From NCBI RefSeq assembly GCF_041021955.1, contig NZ_CP158375.1, positions 310,001 through 374,000 of the forward strand: 64,000 nt of DNA. The letters are read 5' to 3'. The notes beneath the pieces are model-generated. The model saw only the letters and a program-made list of their open reading frames with translations. It searched no databases and had not been told where the DNA came from. The stretch's first letter is position 1. The number at the start of each line of letters is the position of its first letter. The position numbers and the translations under genes were made by a program. This document shows, piece after piece, positions 46,717-57,074 of the stretch. Origin of the DNA: Caulobacter sp. 73W. Lineage in GTDB: Bacteria; Pseudomonadota; Alphaproteobacteria; Caulobacterales; Caulobacteraceae.

Positions 46717-47511
46717 TTAGGCCCCCTTGTCGAGCTGACGCGACAGAGCGTTGGTCAGTTCAGCCACAAAACCTTCAGCGCGCGTCCCGTAGGCCGAGAT
46801 GCGGGTCTGGAAGTAGTTGTAGAAGATAACCGCCGGGATGGCGGCGAACAGACCGATACCCGTGGCGAGCAGCGCTTCGGCGATGCCGGGGGCGACGACG
46901 GCCAGGTTGGTCGTGTTGGTGTTCGCGATACCGATGAACGAGTTCATGATCCCGTAAACGGTGCCGAACAGACCGATGAACGGACCGGCCGAACCGACGG
47001 AAGCCAGGAAGGTCATCCCGCCGCCGAGGCGCTTAGCCAGGTTGGCTTGCACGGCGTTGATGGCGGTTTGAACGCGGACCAGGGTCGAGTTGCGGTGAGC
47101 GCCCGAAACCTGAAGGCCAGCTTGACGGGAGAGTTCGATTTCCGACGAAGCCGCGGCGGCCATGTCGGCCATCGGGTTGCCTTCATACTCTTCCGAGGAA
47201 GAGAGACGGCCGATGTCGGCGATCGTCTTCGCACCGCGGAAGTCTTCCAGGTACTTGTCCGATTGCTTGTTGAGGCCGCCGAACTCGAAGAGCTTGCTGA
47301 TCAGCAGCACCCACGAGAAGACCGAAGCCAGCACCAGGCCGATCATGACGACCTTAACGACCGGTTCGGCGTCAAGGAACATCTGGACAGGCGTGAGCTT
47401 GCCGGCGTGGGCGATCGTCGCAGGGGCTTCCTGAGCGAGAGCCGGGGCGGCCGCCATGAGCGCCGCAGCGCCGGCGAGGCCGAGAATGGTAGTCAGTCGT
47501 TTGTTGAGCAT
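46717..47511 (-). CDS. exbB: MotA/TolQ/ExbB proton-channel protein
   Basis: 264 residues from the ATG at 47511; the open frame extends to 47604 but the extension is unlike the family. The leader MLNKRLTTILGLAGAAALMAAAPALAQ is a signal sequence, found in long ExbB proteins. Then three membrane segments (VVMIGLVLASVFSWVLLISKL; LASVGSAGPFIGLFGTVYGIMNSF; AEALLATGIGLFAAIPAVIFYNYF) with the channel-lining GPFIGLFGTVYGI block. It pairs with ExbD to use the proton gradient. Confidence 0.96.
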   Translation of the reverse strand: MLNKRLTTILGLAGAAALMAAAPALAQEAPATIAHAGKLTPVQMFLDAEPVVKVVMIGLVLASVFSWVLLISKLFEFGGLNKQSDKYLEDFRGAKTIADIGRLSSSEEYEGNPMADMAAAASSEIELSRQAGLQVSGAHRNSTLVRVQTAINAVQANLAKRLGGGMTFLASVGSAGPFIGLFGTVYGIMNSFIGIANTNTTNLAVVAPGIAEALLATGIGLFAAIPAVIFYNYFQTRISAYGTRAEGFVAELTNALSRQLDKGA

Positions 47512-47994
47512 CTGTCGCCAGTTCCTGATTGGTCTAGCACGTTTGGACACAAGGGTCGTCGCGCGAAAGCGTCTCCACCCTACGAACATGTTGAGAAGCA
47601 TCACTTCGTTAGTTTGAGCTCTACTCCCAACACCGCTTCGCTGCGCCCGACCCGCAACGCTGAACCAACCAAAAGGCCGGAACCGCGTTTCGAAGGCGCG
47701 AGGGCCCCGGACAGCCCGAGAGCCATCCGAGAATTACCGCAATGTCAGAATTGCGGTCATGGTCCTTTGGCGAACCATTGCCCCATCGTCAAGGCCCTCG
47801 CTTGAGAGATATTTGATCGGGAGCGACCTAACGACGTTAGGTTTATTGCGTTGCACAAAATAAAACTGTCGCAAAACAGCAAAAATTCCCCCGGAACAGC
47901 ATTATCCACGTTGCGCGTGCGTAAGACGCAATGCGGGCGAAAAGCCGCATCGTGAGGGTCGATCTATTTTTTTAGGGGAGCAAGTGAGGGAGGT
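47512..47994. other. Non-coding region upstream of exbB
   Basis: No gene is supported between exbB and tRNA-Phe. Visible structure: a 7-bp-arm dyad ACCTAAC-gac-GTTAGGT at 47826-47842, an AT-rich stretch 47840-47890, a DnaA-box-like TTATCCACG at 47902-47910 (one mismatch to TTATCCACA), and TTTTTTT at 47967-47973 after the tRNA. It presumably carries the exbB promoter; Fur or other sites were not recognised. Confidence 0.6.
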
Positions 47995-48069
47995 GGTGCC
48001 TGGGGCCGGAATCGAACCAGCGACACGCGGATTTTCAATCCGCTGCTCTACCAACTGAGCTACCCAGGC
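47995..48069 (-). tRNA. tRNA-Phe(GAA)
   Basis: A 75-nt cloverleaf on the minus strand: acceptor GCCTGGG/CCCAGGC, anticodon stem GCGGA/TCCGC around TTGAAAA (anticodon GAA), T-arm CTGGTTCGATTCCGG, discriminator A and encoded CCA. All stems are well paired. Confidence 0.97.
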
Positions 48070-48171
48070 GTTCCCTTGAAGCCAGCGAAATCAGGCCTCA
48101 AAGCGTCCCCGCGTTCGCGGGAGCCGCGTCTATAGAAGAGACGATCCGGCCTGTCCAGCCGATCCGACATC

Positions 48172-48354
48172 TTATTCTTCGTCGTTGGAAAAAGGGGTCG
48201 AGGCCCCCTCTTCCTCGTCCCCGCCGCGACCGCCGGGAACGGCATAGCTTCCCACCAGCCAGCGCTGCAGATCGACATCCGCGCAGCGCTTCGAACAAAA
48301 CGGCTTGAACGCCGGATCGGTCGGCTTTGAGCAGATTGGGCAGCCCTTGCTCAT
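48172..48354 (-). CDS. yacG: DNA gyrase inhibitor YacG
   Basis: 60 residues with the zinc-binding cysteines C5, C8, C20 and C24 (GCPICSKPTDPAFKPFCSKRCADVDLQRWL), diagnostic of YacG. In E. coli YacG binds GyrB and blocks DNA binding. The acidic C-terminus (GGDEEEGASTPFSNDEE) is normal. The ATG overlaps the RNase E/G stop by 4 nt. Confidence 0.95.
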   Translation of the reverse strand: MSKGCPICSKPTDPAFKPFCSKRCADVDLQRWLVGSYAVPGGRGGDEEEGASTPFSNDEE

Positions 48355-49397
48355 TTGCTGATCACTTCAAGGTGTTCAGGACCGCCACGGTCGGAGCCCT
48401 GAACCTCGAACCGCGCCCCCAGCTTGTCGCGAAGCGCGGGCAGATAGGTCTCGACCGCCTTGGCCACGGCCGGAGAACAGAAAGCCCGCAGCTGGCCGCC
48501 CGGCGACGCCGCCCCTTCCCGCTCGATCATCCGCACCAGGCGAAGCGCCAGGGTCTGGTTGGTCAGCCGGCCATCCGGCCCGCGCAGAATCTCCAGCGCC
48601 GAGCGACGGCGGCGGGGAATCGTCATTTCCATGGTGCCGAACCGGCTGATCGCGCCGATGGCCACGCCGGGGTTGTCCGGAGCGAACGCCTTGCGCGCCA
48701 CGCCCAGCAGGGCATGGCCGTCGTGGCCCCGGCCGACCAGGTCATAGACCACCAGCCCGCCCAGCCCCTTAAGGCGCATCAGTCGCGCGCCGACGGTCAG
48801 GGCCGTCATGTTGGCCTGCCGTGTCACCTTCTTGGAATCCTGCCCGCCCCGGTCGCCCAAATCGACGTCCACAGCGATCAGGGCGCGGGTCGGCTCGATG
48901 CTGATCGTGCCGCCGCCCGGCAGGGCGTGGACAGTCAGCAGGACTTCTTCCTCGGCCTCGTCGATGGCGGCGCGGGCGTCCGGCCCCTCGAACACCTCTT
49001 CGGTCCCCGCCCACAGCATCAGTTGCTCGGCCAGGTCGCCCGGGCCAGCGGTCAGGCGCGGCGCGCCCTTGGCCTCCTCGATGAAGCGGGCGACGGCCAG
49101 CTTGCCGTTGCGCGGCTCGCTCTTGATCTCGATCTCCACCGATCCGCCCTGAACCAGCGGCGGCATGTCGGCCTTGAGGGCCAGGATCGCCTCGGCCCCG
49201 CCCGGCAGGTCCAGGAAAGCGGTGGACATCACCTTCTCTATCTTGCGGACGCGGGCGATGGACCGCGCGCCTTCGGTCAGGACCGGATCGTCGCCGTCGC
49301 GCTGGATGACCAGCCGCTCCGGCCGCCCGTCATGCACGATCAGGCCGCGCGTCTCGCCGATCCCCCGGTCGAGAAAGAGCCAACGATCTTCGCTCAT
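48351..49397 (-). CDS. Ribonuclease E/G-family protein, short form
   Basis: 348 residues from the ATG at 49397, which overlaps the maf stop by 4 nt. It contains the RNase E/G catalytic region: [58 protein letters not shown], with the two magnesium-binding aspartates (AVDVD and VVYDLV). The N-terminal part replaces the usual S1/5'-sensor layout with a shorter domain, and the Zn-link CPxC motif and C-terminal scaffold are missing. It is therefore a compact form found in Caulobacterales and relatives, distinct from the main RNase E. Its targets are unknown. Confidence 0.9.
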   Translation of the reverse strand: MSEDRWLFLDRGIGETRGLIVHDGRPERLVIQRDGDDPVLTEGARSIARVRKIEKVMSTAFLDLPGGAEAILALKADMPPLVQGGSVEIEIKSEPRNGKLAVARFIEEAKGAPRLTAGPGDLAEQLMLWAGTEEVFEGPDARAAIDEAEEEVLLTVHALPGGGTISIEPTRALIAVDVDLGDRGGQDSKKVTRQANMTALTVGARLMRLKGLGGLVVYDLVGRGHDGHALLGVARKAFAPDNPGVAIGAISRFGTMEMTIPRRRRSALEILRGPDGRLTNQTLALRLVRMIEREGAASPGGQLRAFCSPAVAKAVETYLPALRDKLGARFEVQGSDRGGPEHLEVISK

Positions 49398-49988
49398 GCG
49401 CGCCACCCAAGTCCCGAAAGCAGATTCACAGTCTCATAGAGCGGCAGGCCGACCACCCCCGTATAGGAGCCGTCCAGGCCGAGGATGAACGCCCCCGCCC
49501 GGCCCTGGATGCCATAGCCGCCCGCCTTGCCCTTCCATTCGCCGCTGGCGACATAGGCTTCGATCTCCGCCCTGGTCAGGCGTTTGACGTGCAGGCGCGT
49601 CTCCACCAGCCGCGAGGCCTTGCGGCCGTCCGGCGCGACGGCGGCGATGCCGGTCAGCACCTTGTGCGCCCGCCCGGAAAGCAGCGTCAGGCATTGCCGC
49701 GCCTCCGCCTCGGTCTCGGCCTTGGGCAGGATGCGCCGGCCGACGCAGACCACCGTATCCGCGCCTAGGACCACCGCGTCCGGTGCATGGACCGCGGCGG
49801 CGGCGGCCTTCTCCACCGCCAGGCGCAAAGCCAGGCGGCGCGGCGTCTCGTCCCGCAGCGGCGTTTCGTCGATATCGGCCGGAGCCACCCGATCAGGTTC
49901 GATCCCCCCCTGACGCAGCAGATCGAGGCGGCGCGGGCTGGCGCTGGCCAGGACGAGCGGCGGACGGGCTTTATCAGTCTGAACTCAT
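49394..49988 (-). CDS. Maf-family nucleotide pyrophosphatase, apparent frameshift near start
   Basis: Maf proteins hydrolyse dTTP/UTP or methylated nucleotides. The conserved N-terminal motif [18 protein letters not shown] is fully encoded upstream of 49888, in frame with the rest ([25 protein letters not shown]). In that frame no ATG, GTG or TTG precedes the motif before a stop. An ATG at 49988 with GAGG at a good distance lies one frame off and ends at TGA after four codons (GAC-TGA). The likely intended start is 49988 with one or more extra bases near 49974-49979. Starting at the GTG 49888 would delete the active-site SxSPRR motif. Confidence 0.75.
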
Positions 49989-50024
49989 GGATCCTCGAGC
50001 GGCGGGCGCCGCCATATAGCTTGC

Positions 50025-50480
50025 TCAGCCGCCGAACGTCGATGTCGAGCCGAAGCGGCGCTGGATCGCGGCGGCCAGATCGTCTCGCACCTTGCGATAG
50101 GTCTCGATCACCGCCTCGCGCGAACCTTCGGTCAAGGTGGGGTCGATGGTCGGCCAGTAAAGGATCTCCACCGCCCTGCCCCGCGCCATCTCCACCGCCC
50201 GGTGCTGCGCCTCGGGCGTCAGGGAGATGACCATGTCGAAGGACTCGTCCTCCAGCTCGGCGAAGGTCTTGGCCCGGTGGGTCGAAAGGTCGAAGCCCAG
50301 CTCGTCCATCACCGCCTGGGCGAAGGGATCGGCCGTCCGCCCGGCGGGGTCCGACTTCAGCCCGCACGAATCGACAAAGATCCGGTCCCCGAACCGCAGG
50401 CGCAGCAGCCCTTCGGCCATAGGCGACCGCACGCGGTTGAAGTTGCAGGCGAACAGAACCGCCCCCGGAAGCTCCACCAC
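50025..50480 (-). CDS. Low-molecular-weight protein-tyrosine phosphatase family
   Basis: 151 residues. P-loop C12-N-F-N-R-V-R18-S matches the CX5R(S/T) active site (VLFACNFNRVRSPMAEG), and WPTIDPTLTEG carries the general-acid Asp seen in the LMW phosphatase/arsenate-reductase fold. In related genomes it is encoded between UPF0262 and maf, as here. The substrate is unknown; alternative: arsenate reductase. Confidence 0.92.
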   Translation of the reverse strand: MVELPGAVLFACNFNRVRSPMAEGLLRLRFGDRIFVDSCGLKSDPAGRTADPFAQAVMDELGFDLSTHRAKTFAELEDESFDMVISLTPEAQHRAVEMARGRAVEILYWPTIDPTLTEGSREAVIETYRKVRDDLAAAIQRRFGSTSTFGG

Positions 50481-50485
50481 GGGAA

Positions 50486-50953
50486 TCAGCCCCGCCAGTG
50501 CAGGGCGCAGATCAGGGTGAACAGGCGCCGGGCCGTATCGAAGTCCAGCGTCACCTTGCCCTCGAGACGCTCACGCAGCAGGGTCGAGCCTTCGTTGTGC
50601 AAGCCCCGCCGTCCCATGTCCAAGGCCTCGATCTGCTGCGGCGTCGAGTTGCGGATGGCGTGGTAGTAGCTCTCGCAGACGATGAAGTAGTCCTTGATCA
50701 CCATCCGGAACGGCGACAGCGACAGCACGTGCCGATAGGCGAATTCCGGCCCGGTGATGTCCAGGGCCAGACGGTTCTCCACCAGCGAGATCTTCAGGTC
50801 ATAAGGCCCGCCGGCCGCGCCCTCGGGCTGGAAGCTGTTGGCCTCCAGCAGGTCATAGATCGCGACCTGACGTTCCTGCTCCTGGTCGCGTGAGGCGGCG
50901 GCCAGGGATTCTTCGTCGATCTCGACGGCCTTGAGGACGTGCGGCCCGCTCAT
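50486..50953 (-). CDS. UPF0262 family protein
   Basis: 155 residues from the ATG at 50953, which shares one base with the hisD stop (TGATG). [53 protein letters not shown] is the strongly conserved core of the alphaproteobacterial UPF0262 family. Function unknown; always close to hisD and the LMW phosphatase gene. Confidence 0.93.
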   Translation of the reverse strand: MSGPHVLKAVEIDEESLAAASRDQEQERQVAIYDLLEANSFQPEGAAGGPYDLKISLVENRLALDITGPEFAYRHVLSLSPFRMVIKDYFIVCESYYHAIRNSTPQQIEALDMGRRGLHNEGSTLLRERLEGKVTLDFDTARRLFTLICALHWRG

Positions 50954-52233
50954 CAGGGCTCCAGCCGCACCGCCGCCGAGCGCGCGTGCGCAGGCAGGCC
51001 TTCGGCCGTGGCCAGGGCCACCGTCGGCGGGCCTAGTCGCGCGAACGAGGCCGCGTCGCATTTGACGATCGAGGTGCGCTTGAGGAAGTCGTAGATCGAC
51101 AGGCCCGACTGGAACCGCGCCGCCCGGCTGGTGGGCAGGACGTGGTTGGTGCCGGCGATATAGTCGCCGATGGCCTCTGGCGTATGCCGCCCCAGGAAGA
51201 TCGCGCCGGCGTGACGCACCTGGTCCGACAGGCTCTCCGGATCGTCGAGGGCGAACTCGACGTGCTCCGGCGCCAGGATGTTCACCAGACGCGGGCTGTC
51301 GGCCAGGGGCGCGATGATGATCGCGCCGTGGTTCTTCCAGGACTCGCGGGCGTCCTCGGCGGTGGCCAGGGTCTCAAATTCCTTGGCGATCGCCTGCTCC
51401 ACCTTGTCGGCGAAGGCTTCGTCGTCAGTGATCAGGATCGATTGCGCGGCCGGATCGTGCTCGGCCTGCGACAGCAGGTCGGCGGCGATCCAGGCCGGAT
51501 TGTTCTTGCCGTCCGCCACGACCACGATCTCCGACGGCCCGGCCAGGGCGTCGATGCCGACAACACCGTAGATCTGCCGCTTGGCGGCGGTGACAAAGGC
51601 GTTGCCCGGGCCGACGATCTTGTCCACCGGCGCGATGGGGCCGGCGCCGAAGGCCAGGGCGGCCACGGCCTGAGCCCCGCCCACGCGCCAGATCTCGGTG
51701 ACGCCGGCTTCCTGGGCGGCGGCCAGCACCGCCGGCTGCAGCTTGCCCGGAGGCGTGACCATGGCTATGCGATCGACACCCGCCACCTGGGCCGGCACGC
51801 AGTTCATCAGCACGGTCGACGGATAGGCCGCGCGACCGCCCGGCACATAGACGCCCACCGCCTCCAGGGGCGTCCAGCGCCAGCCCAGCTGAACCCCGAC
51901 CTCGTCGACGAAGCTCTGGTCGGCGGGCTTCTGCCGTTCATGGAAGGTCTTGATGCGCGCCGCCGCGATGCGGATGGCCTCGCGGACCTCGGGATCGCAC
52001 TCGGCGGCGCCGGCGGCGATCTCCTCGGGCGTGACCCGGATGGTCTCCTCGGTCAGCTCGACCTTGTCGAACTGGCGCGCGAAACGCAGCACGGCCGGCA
52101 GGCCTTCATTCTGCACGTTCTGCAGGACGTAACGGACCGCCGCGCCCACGTCGTCGGGCGAACCCCGCTGCTCGGCCACGAAGGCCTGGAAACGGGTTTC
52201 AAAGTCGGGGTCGGAAGATCGGAACCGGCGCAT
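50953..52233 (-). CDS. hisD: Histidinol dehydrogenase
   Basis: 426 residues. HisD performs the last two steps of histidine synthesis (histidinol to histidine, two NAD+, zinc). Motifs: [67 protein letters not shown] (metal ligands) and ILAPEHVEF. It lies downstream of the DUF2948 gene with a 43-nt gap, not with other his genes, the usual alphaproteobacterial arrangement. Confidence 0.97.
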   Translation of the reverse strand: MRRFRSSDPDFETRFQAFVAEQRGSPDDVGAAVRYVLQNVQNEGLPAVLRFARQFDKVELTEETIRVTPEEIAAGAAECDPEVREAIRIAAARIKTFHERQKPADQSFVDEVGVQLGWRWTPLEAVGVYVPGGRAAYPSTVLMNCVPAQVAGVDRIAMVTPPGKLQPAVLAAAQEAGVTEIWRVGGAQAVAALAFGAGPIAPVDKIVGPGNAFVTAAKRQIYGVVGIDALAGPSEIVVVADGKNNPAWIAADLLSQAEHDPAAQSILITDDEAFADKVEQAIAKEFETLATAEDARESWKNHGAIIIAPLADSPRLVNILAPEHVEFALDDPESLSDQVRHAGAIFLGRHTPEAIGDYIAGTNHVLPTSRAARFQSGLSIYDFLKRTSIVKCDAASFARLGPPTVALATAEGLPAHARSAAVRLEP

Positions 52234-52276
52234 GAGCCGGGCTATACAACATCACGCCGGGCTGGCGAAGGCGGCC

Positions 52277-52708
52277 TTATTCGTCGTGACCGGGAGTGCG
52301 GCTGGCGCGCCACGGCTCCGACACGTCGGCCAGGACGGCGTCGATGCATTCCACCTCGGCGCGCAGGTCGCCGCCGCCCGCGAAGTTGAAGGTGATCGTC
52401 CCGCCCGGAGCCGCGCCGGGCTCGAAGGTGATCGACAGCAGCACGATCACCGCGCCCTTGGCGTCCCGACGCAGCTTGCGCGCCTGGACGTTCTGCACCC
52501 CGGCCAGCTGCAGGGCCGAACGGACCCGCTCGCCCTTCCCCTTGCCGCCGGCTTCCCAGCGGTAGCGGTTGAAGGCCAGGGTCAGGCGTTTGGCCGACGG
52601 CTCCCAGGTGATGTCGCCGATCTTGCCCAGGGCGTCCTGCAGCGCGGCCGAGATCACCGCGAGGTCGTCGCTTTCGTGGGCCAGCAGTCGAAGCGGTTGC
52701 GCAGCCAT
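52277..52708 (-). CDS. DUF2948 family protein
   Basis: 143 residues. PLRLLAHESDDLAVISAALQDALGKIGDITWEPSAKRLTLAFNRYRWE is the family start. Function unknown; conserved between murA and hisD in alphaproteobacteria. The start is 3 nt from the murA stop, so it is co-transcribed with murA. Confidence 0.92.
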   Translation of the reverse strand: MAAQPLRLLAHESDDLAVISAALQDALGKIGDITWEPSAKRLTLAFNRYRWEAGGKGKGERVRSALQLAGVQNVQARKLRRDAKGAVIVLLSITFEPGAAPGGTITFNFAGGGDLRAEVECIDAVLADVSEPWRASRTPGHDE

Positions 52709-52711
52709 GGC

Positions 52712-54004
<1,293 letters not shown>

Positions 54005-54113
54005 CCCCTAGCCCAGAAACCGCCGCCTAAAGCCGCGGTTCGGCCGATGTGAGGAGCGGTTCTACCCTACGCAAGGGGCGCCCCCACAAGTCCTTCACAT
54101 TGAAAAACGCGGG

Positions 54114-54251
54114 TCAGGCCTCCTCGGCCCCCGACTTTTTCGGCGTAACGGCCGCGCCCGCCTTGCGACGGCGCAGATTTGCCCGAAGAGCCTGCGCCAG
54201 CTTGGCGTCGCGCTCGGCCTTGGGGTCGGGTTTTTCCTTGTTCTCGGTCAT
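54114..54251 (-). CDS. Small basic hypothetical protein
   Basis: 45 residues, MTENKEKPDPKAERDAKLAQ followed by ALRANLRRRKAGAAVTPKKS and an acidic tail. Charged, helical, no membrane segment. Small proteins of this type (DALRANLRRRK core) are found near murA in related genomes. Function unknown. A longer open frame passes through the tRNA-Thr gene and is not real. Confidence 0.6.
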   Translation of the reverse strand: MTENKEKPDPKAERDAKLAQALRANLRRRKAGAAVTPKKSGAEEA

Positions 54252-54352
54252 GCCTGAAGCGGTGTCTTGGTGAGTTTTTGCGGTCAATATCATTTTTGAT
54301 CGATTTCGGGCTTCACCTCCCCGCCGGTCTTCGCTATACGCCGCACCTCTTC

Positions 54353-54427
<75 letters not shown>

Positions 54428-54430
54428 CGG

Positions 54431-54455
54431 GGGCCCAGATCATCGATCTGGGCCC
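54431..54455 (+). terminator. Inverted repeat after tRNA-Thr
   Basis: GGGCCCAGATC-atc-GATCTGGGCCC, an 11-bp perfect stem 4 nt after the tRNA. No T-tract follows, so it is either a weak terminator or a processing hairpin. Confidence 0.55.
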
Positions 54456-54527
54456 TCACCACACTCCCCAAAATCAGATCGAACCGCTCGCTCGACGAAG
54501 CACGCCTGCTTGCGCGATAGGTGAAGC

Positions 54528-55703
54528 ATGCTTCGCCTCCCCCCGATTCCCGCCTGGTCCTCGGCCCTCATCGCCGCCCTGATCGGTTTTGGCGGCACTG
54601 TCGCTCTTGTGGTTCAGGCCATGCGCACCCTGGGCGCCTCGGTGGAGCAGACCGGATCGGCGGTCACCGCCCTATGCCTGGGAATCGCCATCGCCGGCGC
54701 CCTGCTGTCCCTCCGCCTGCGCATGCCCATCGTTCTGGCCTGGTCGACGCCGGGGGCGGCCCTGCTGGCGGCCACGGCGTCGGGGCTAAGCTGGCCGGCG
54801 GCGGTCGGGGCGTTCCTGGCGGCGGGCGCCTTCATGACCGTGCTCGGCCTCGTGCCGGCGCTGGGGCGGCTGGCGGCGAGAATCCCAGCCTCCGTCGCCT
54901 CGGCCATGCTGGCGGGCGTGCTGCTGCCCTTCTGCCTGGGCCTGTTCAAGGTGGGCGCGACCGATCCGCTGCTGGTGGTGCTGCTGGTGGCGACCTTCCT
55001 GGCGGCCCGGCAGCGTGCGCCGCTCTACGCCCTGCCCCTGGTTCTGGTGGTCGGGGTGGGCCTGACCCTGTTCCGGGGCGACATCGGGCAACTGGCGCCC
55101 GGCGCCACCTTCGGCGTGCTCGCCCCCGTGATTCCCGCCTTCGATGTCCGGGCGATCATCAGCATCGGCGTGCCGCTGTTCCTGGTGACCCTGGTCTCGC
55201 AGAACCTCCCTGGCCTCGTGGTCCTGCGCACGGCGGGGTACGAGCCGACGCCCGGCCCGCTGCTGGTGGGGACGGGCGTCGCGACCATGATCGCCGCCCC
55301 CTTCGGCGCCCACGCGGTCAATCTGGCGGCCATCACCGCCGCCATCTGCACCAGCCAGGACGCGCATCCGGACAAGGCCAGGCGCTGGACCGTGGGCATC
55401 CTCTACGCCGGCTTCTATCTGGTCCTGGCCTTCTTCGCGCCGGCTCTCGTGCGACTGTTCCTCGCCCTGCCGTCGTCGGTGATTCTGTCCCTGACCGGCA
55501 TCGCCCTGATTCCCGCCCTGGTCGGCGCGATAGAGACCATGCTGGCCACGCCGCAGGACCGGGACGCGGCGATCGTCACCTTCCTGGCCACGGGCTCGGG
55601 CCTGGCCCTGTTCGGGCTGGGGGCTGCGTTCTGGGGTCTGCTGGCGGGCTTCGCCGCCCTGGGCGCCAAGGCGCTGCTGCGGCCCCGCGCCAAGGCGTCC
55701 TAG
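54528..55703 (+). CDS. Benzoate/H+ symporter BenE-family transporter
   Basis: 391 residues, about 12 hydrophobic helices, AGGTGAA before the ATG. LRMPIVLAWSTPGAALLAA, VASAMLAGVLLPFCLGLF, FLVTLVSQNLPGLVVLRTAGYEP and APFGAHAVNLAAITAAICTSQDAHPD are the BenE blocks (SQN-PG and GAHA-N motifs). It likely imports an aromatic acid or related substrate; no ben catabolic genes are adjacent. Its stop overlaps the convergent hypothetical gene in a CTAG. Confidence 0.93.
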   Translation: MLRLPPIPAWSSALIAALIGFGGTVALVVQAMRTLGASVEQTGSAVTALCLGIAIAGALLSLRLRMPIVLAWSTPGAALLAATASGLSWPAAVGAFLAAGAFMTVLGLVPALGRLAARIPASVASAMLAGVLLPFCLGLFKVGATDPLLVVLLVATFLAARQRAPLYALPLVLVVGVGLTLFRGDIGQLAPGATFGVLAPVIPAFDVRAIISIGVPLFLVTLVSQNLPGLVVLRTAGYEPTPGPLLVGTGVATMIAAPFGAHAVNLAAITAAICTSQDAHPDKARRWTVGILYAGFYLVLAFFAPALVRLFLALPSSVILSLTGIALIPALVGAIETMLATPQDRDAAIVTFLATGSGLALFGLGAAFWGLLAGFAALGAKALLRPRAKAS

Positions 55704-56020
55704 GCGCGCCGCTGGCTCTTTTGCCGGATCACCTGGGCGTAGTGCGCGAACAGCGGCTTCAGCGGCACGGCCTTGCTCGGGGGGACCGCCGTGGGCATCG
55801 ACGGCGGCGCATGCGGCTCCGCGCGGTACTTGCGCAGCAGGCCGCCCGTCCGAGGGGCCGGCGACGTAGCTGACGGTTGCTGAAGCTCTGTCTCCCCGCC
55901 CTTCAGCGTCTCGACGGCCGCGGGCTGGGCTTCCGGGCCTTCCTCAGGGTCGGAGAAGGTCAGGTACTTCAGGTTTGGCTGATTGATGCGGGACAGCAAT
56001 CCGTGCACGTCCTCCGCCAT
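55700..56020 (-). CDS. Hypothetical protein with BcsR-like N-terminus
   Basis: 106 residues from the ATG at 56020 (GTG at 56032 is an alternative). N-terminus MAEDVHGLLSRINQPNLKYLTF resembles, weakly, the short BcsR motif of cellulose-synthesis loci (helix, then PxLxYxxF). The middle is Pro/Ala-rich and the C-terminus basic (FAHYAQVIRQKSQRR). No cellulose genes are in the window. Its upstream region has four helically phased GCAAA/TTTGC half-sites. Role unknown. Confidence 0.65.
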   Translation of the reverse strand: MAEDVHGLLSRINQPNLKYLTFSDPEEGPEAQPAAVETLKGGETELQQPSATSPAPRTGGLLRKYRAEPHAPPSMPTAVPPSKAVPLKPLFAHYAQVIRQKSQRRA

Positions 56021-56080
56021 CTCAGCACCCACCCCTTAGGCTCTGCGCAGTAAAAGTCACAACATACAATTCTGAGTGGT

Positions 56081-56115
56081 GCAAACTATATTTGCGCAAC
56101 GCAAAGTTCATTTGC
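56081..56115. promoter_or_regulatory. Phased GCAAA/TTTGC half-site array
   Basis: GCAAA at 56081-56085, TTTGC at 56091-56095, GCAAA at 56101-56105, TTTGC at 56111-56115: alternating orientation, starts exactly 10 bp apart, in an AT-rich stretch 61-95 nt before the start at 56020. It looks like a cooperative binding site for a dimeric regulator, possibly with DNA bending. Confidence 0.5.
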
Positions 56116-56177
56116 TTCTCCTCTGAATTCGAGGAGACAACACCTTGGCCTACGGTGAAGTTTCGAAAGTATCGCAG

Positions 56178-56552
56178 TTATGCGCCGCGCAGGACCGCAC
56201 CAACCAGCGCGCCGAACACCAGAGCGCTGGCGGCGATGATCGCCGTACGCGCCTGAGCCGTCTTCCACAGACGCTTGTGCAGCGGCTCCACCTCGGGTTC
56301 CGGCTCGGGCTCGGGGCTGGCCTCGAAGGCGATGCTCGTCGCCCCCGCCCGCTCATCGGCGATCTGATAGAGCACCTCCGCCGCCTCCGGCCCCTGGAAA
56401 GGCAGGCCCAGGGTGGCGGCGGCGTCGTTCACGAGCGCGGACAGGGCCGCGACCTTATCGGTCTGGCTGAGGCCCTGGGCGGCGACGAAATGGGCCGACG
56501 CGACCGTTCGGCCGTCGTTCTGAACCACCGCATTGCGCACATTCACGCCCAT
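56178..56552 (-). CDS. C-terminally anchored membrane protein of lysis-like islet
   Basis: 124 residues from the ATG at 56552, with AGGAG 8 nt upstream. N-terminal polar domain (MGVNVRNAVVQNDGRTVASAHFVAAQGLSQTD), an EPEPEPEVE linker, then one C-terminal membrane helix (TAIIAASALVFGALVGAVLRG). It lies 63 nt downstream of a phage-type lysozyme gene. It could be a holin/spanin-like accessory, but the single tail anchor is not diagnostic. Confidence 0.7.
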   Translation of the reverse strand: MGVNVRNAVVQNDGRTVASAHFVAAQGLSQTDKVAALSALVNDAAATLGLPFQGPEAAEVLYQIADERAGATSIAFEASPEPEPEPEVEPLHKRLWKTAQARTAIIAASALVFGALVGAVLRGA

Positions 56553-56615
56553 CTCGGTCTCCTCGTCTGAGATCAATGTAGGCCATAAATGCGCGAGCGC
56601 CAGCGGCAGGTATGG

Positions 56616-57074
56616 TTACGTCGGCCCGGAACGCCAAAGCTGGATCTCGGCCGCCCGCCGATTGACCAGGCCTTTCAGCTTCACGCCTCCGGCATGGACG
56701 AAACGCGCCATCTGGTTGGGGACCTCGTCGAACCTTCCCTCGCGCAGCAGCTTCCAGATGGTCCAGTCGGCGCCCGCCCCGAGATTGAAGACGAAGGACA
56801 AGAGGGCCGCGTACTGGTTGTCGGTGAGACGATCCACGACTTCACGTCCGATGCGTTTTTCAAGGCGCTCGGCGGCGATCTGAAGATCTTCCAACAGCCA
56901 GGCGAGGGCGATCACAAGGCTGATCTTGAAACCCTTGCCGAAGCCCGGGGCGGTGTGCCCAAAGCCGATGGTCCAGACACCGCCAGAGTCGCGATAGGCC
57001 TCAAGCCGCCGACCTTCCCAGGCCATGACGAGTTCGGCCGCCGCATCGGGGATTTCTCTGGGAAGCGCGCTCAC
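56616..57074 (-). CDS. GH24 phage-type lysozyme (endolysin)
   Basis: 152 residues. The T4-lysozyme-like catalytic triad is visible as E20 (MAWEGRRLEAYRDSGG), D29 and T35 (GVWTIGFGHT). C-terminal helices (LTDNQYAALLSFVFNLGAGA) match GH24. No signal peptide, so release would need a membrane partner. The ATG overlaps the DUF2793 gene stop by 4 nt, a coupled pair. This is a phage or gene-transfer-agent type enzyme outside a recognisable prophage. Confidence 0.93.
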   Translation of the reverse strand: MSALPREIPDAAAELVMAWEGRRLEAYRDSGGVWTIGFGHTAPGFGKGFKISLVIALAWLLEDLQIAAERLEKRIGREVVDRLTDNQYAALLSFVFNLGAGADWTIWKLLREGRFDEVPNQMARFVHAGGVKLKGLVNRRAAEIQLWRSGPT

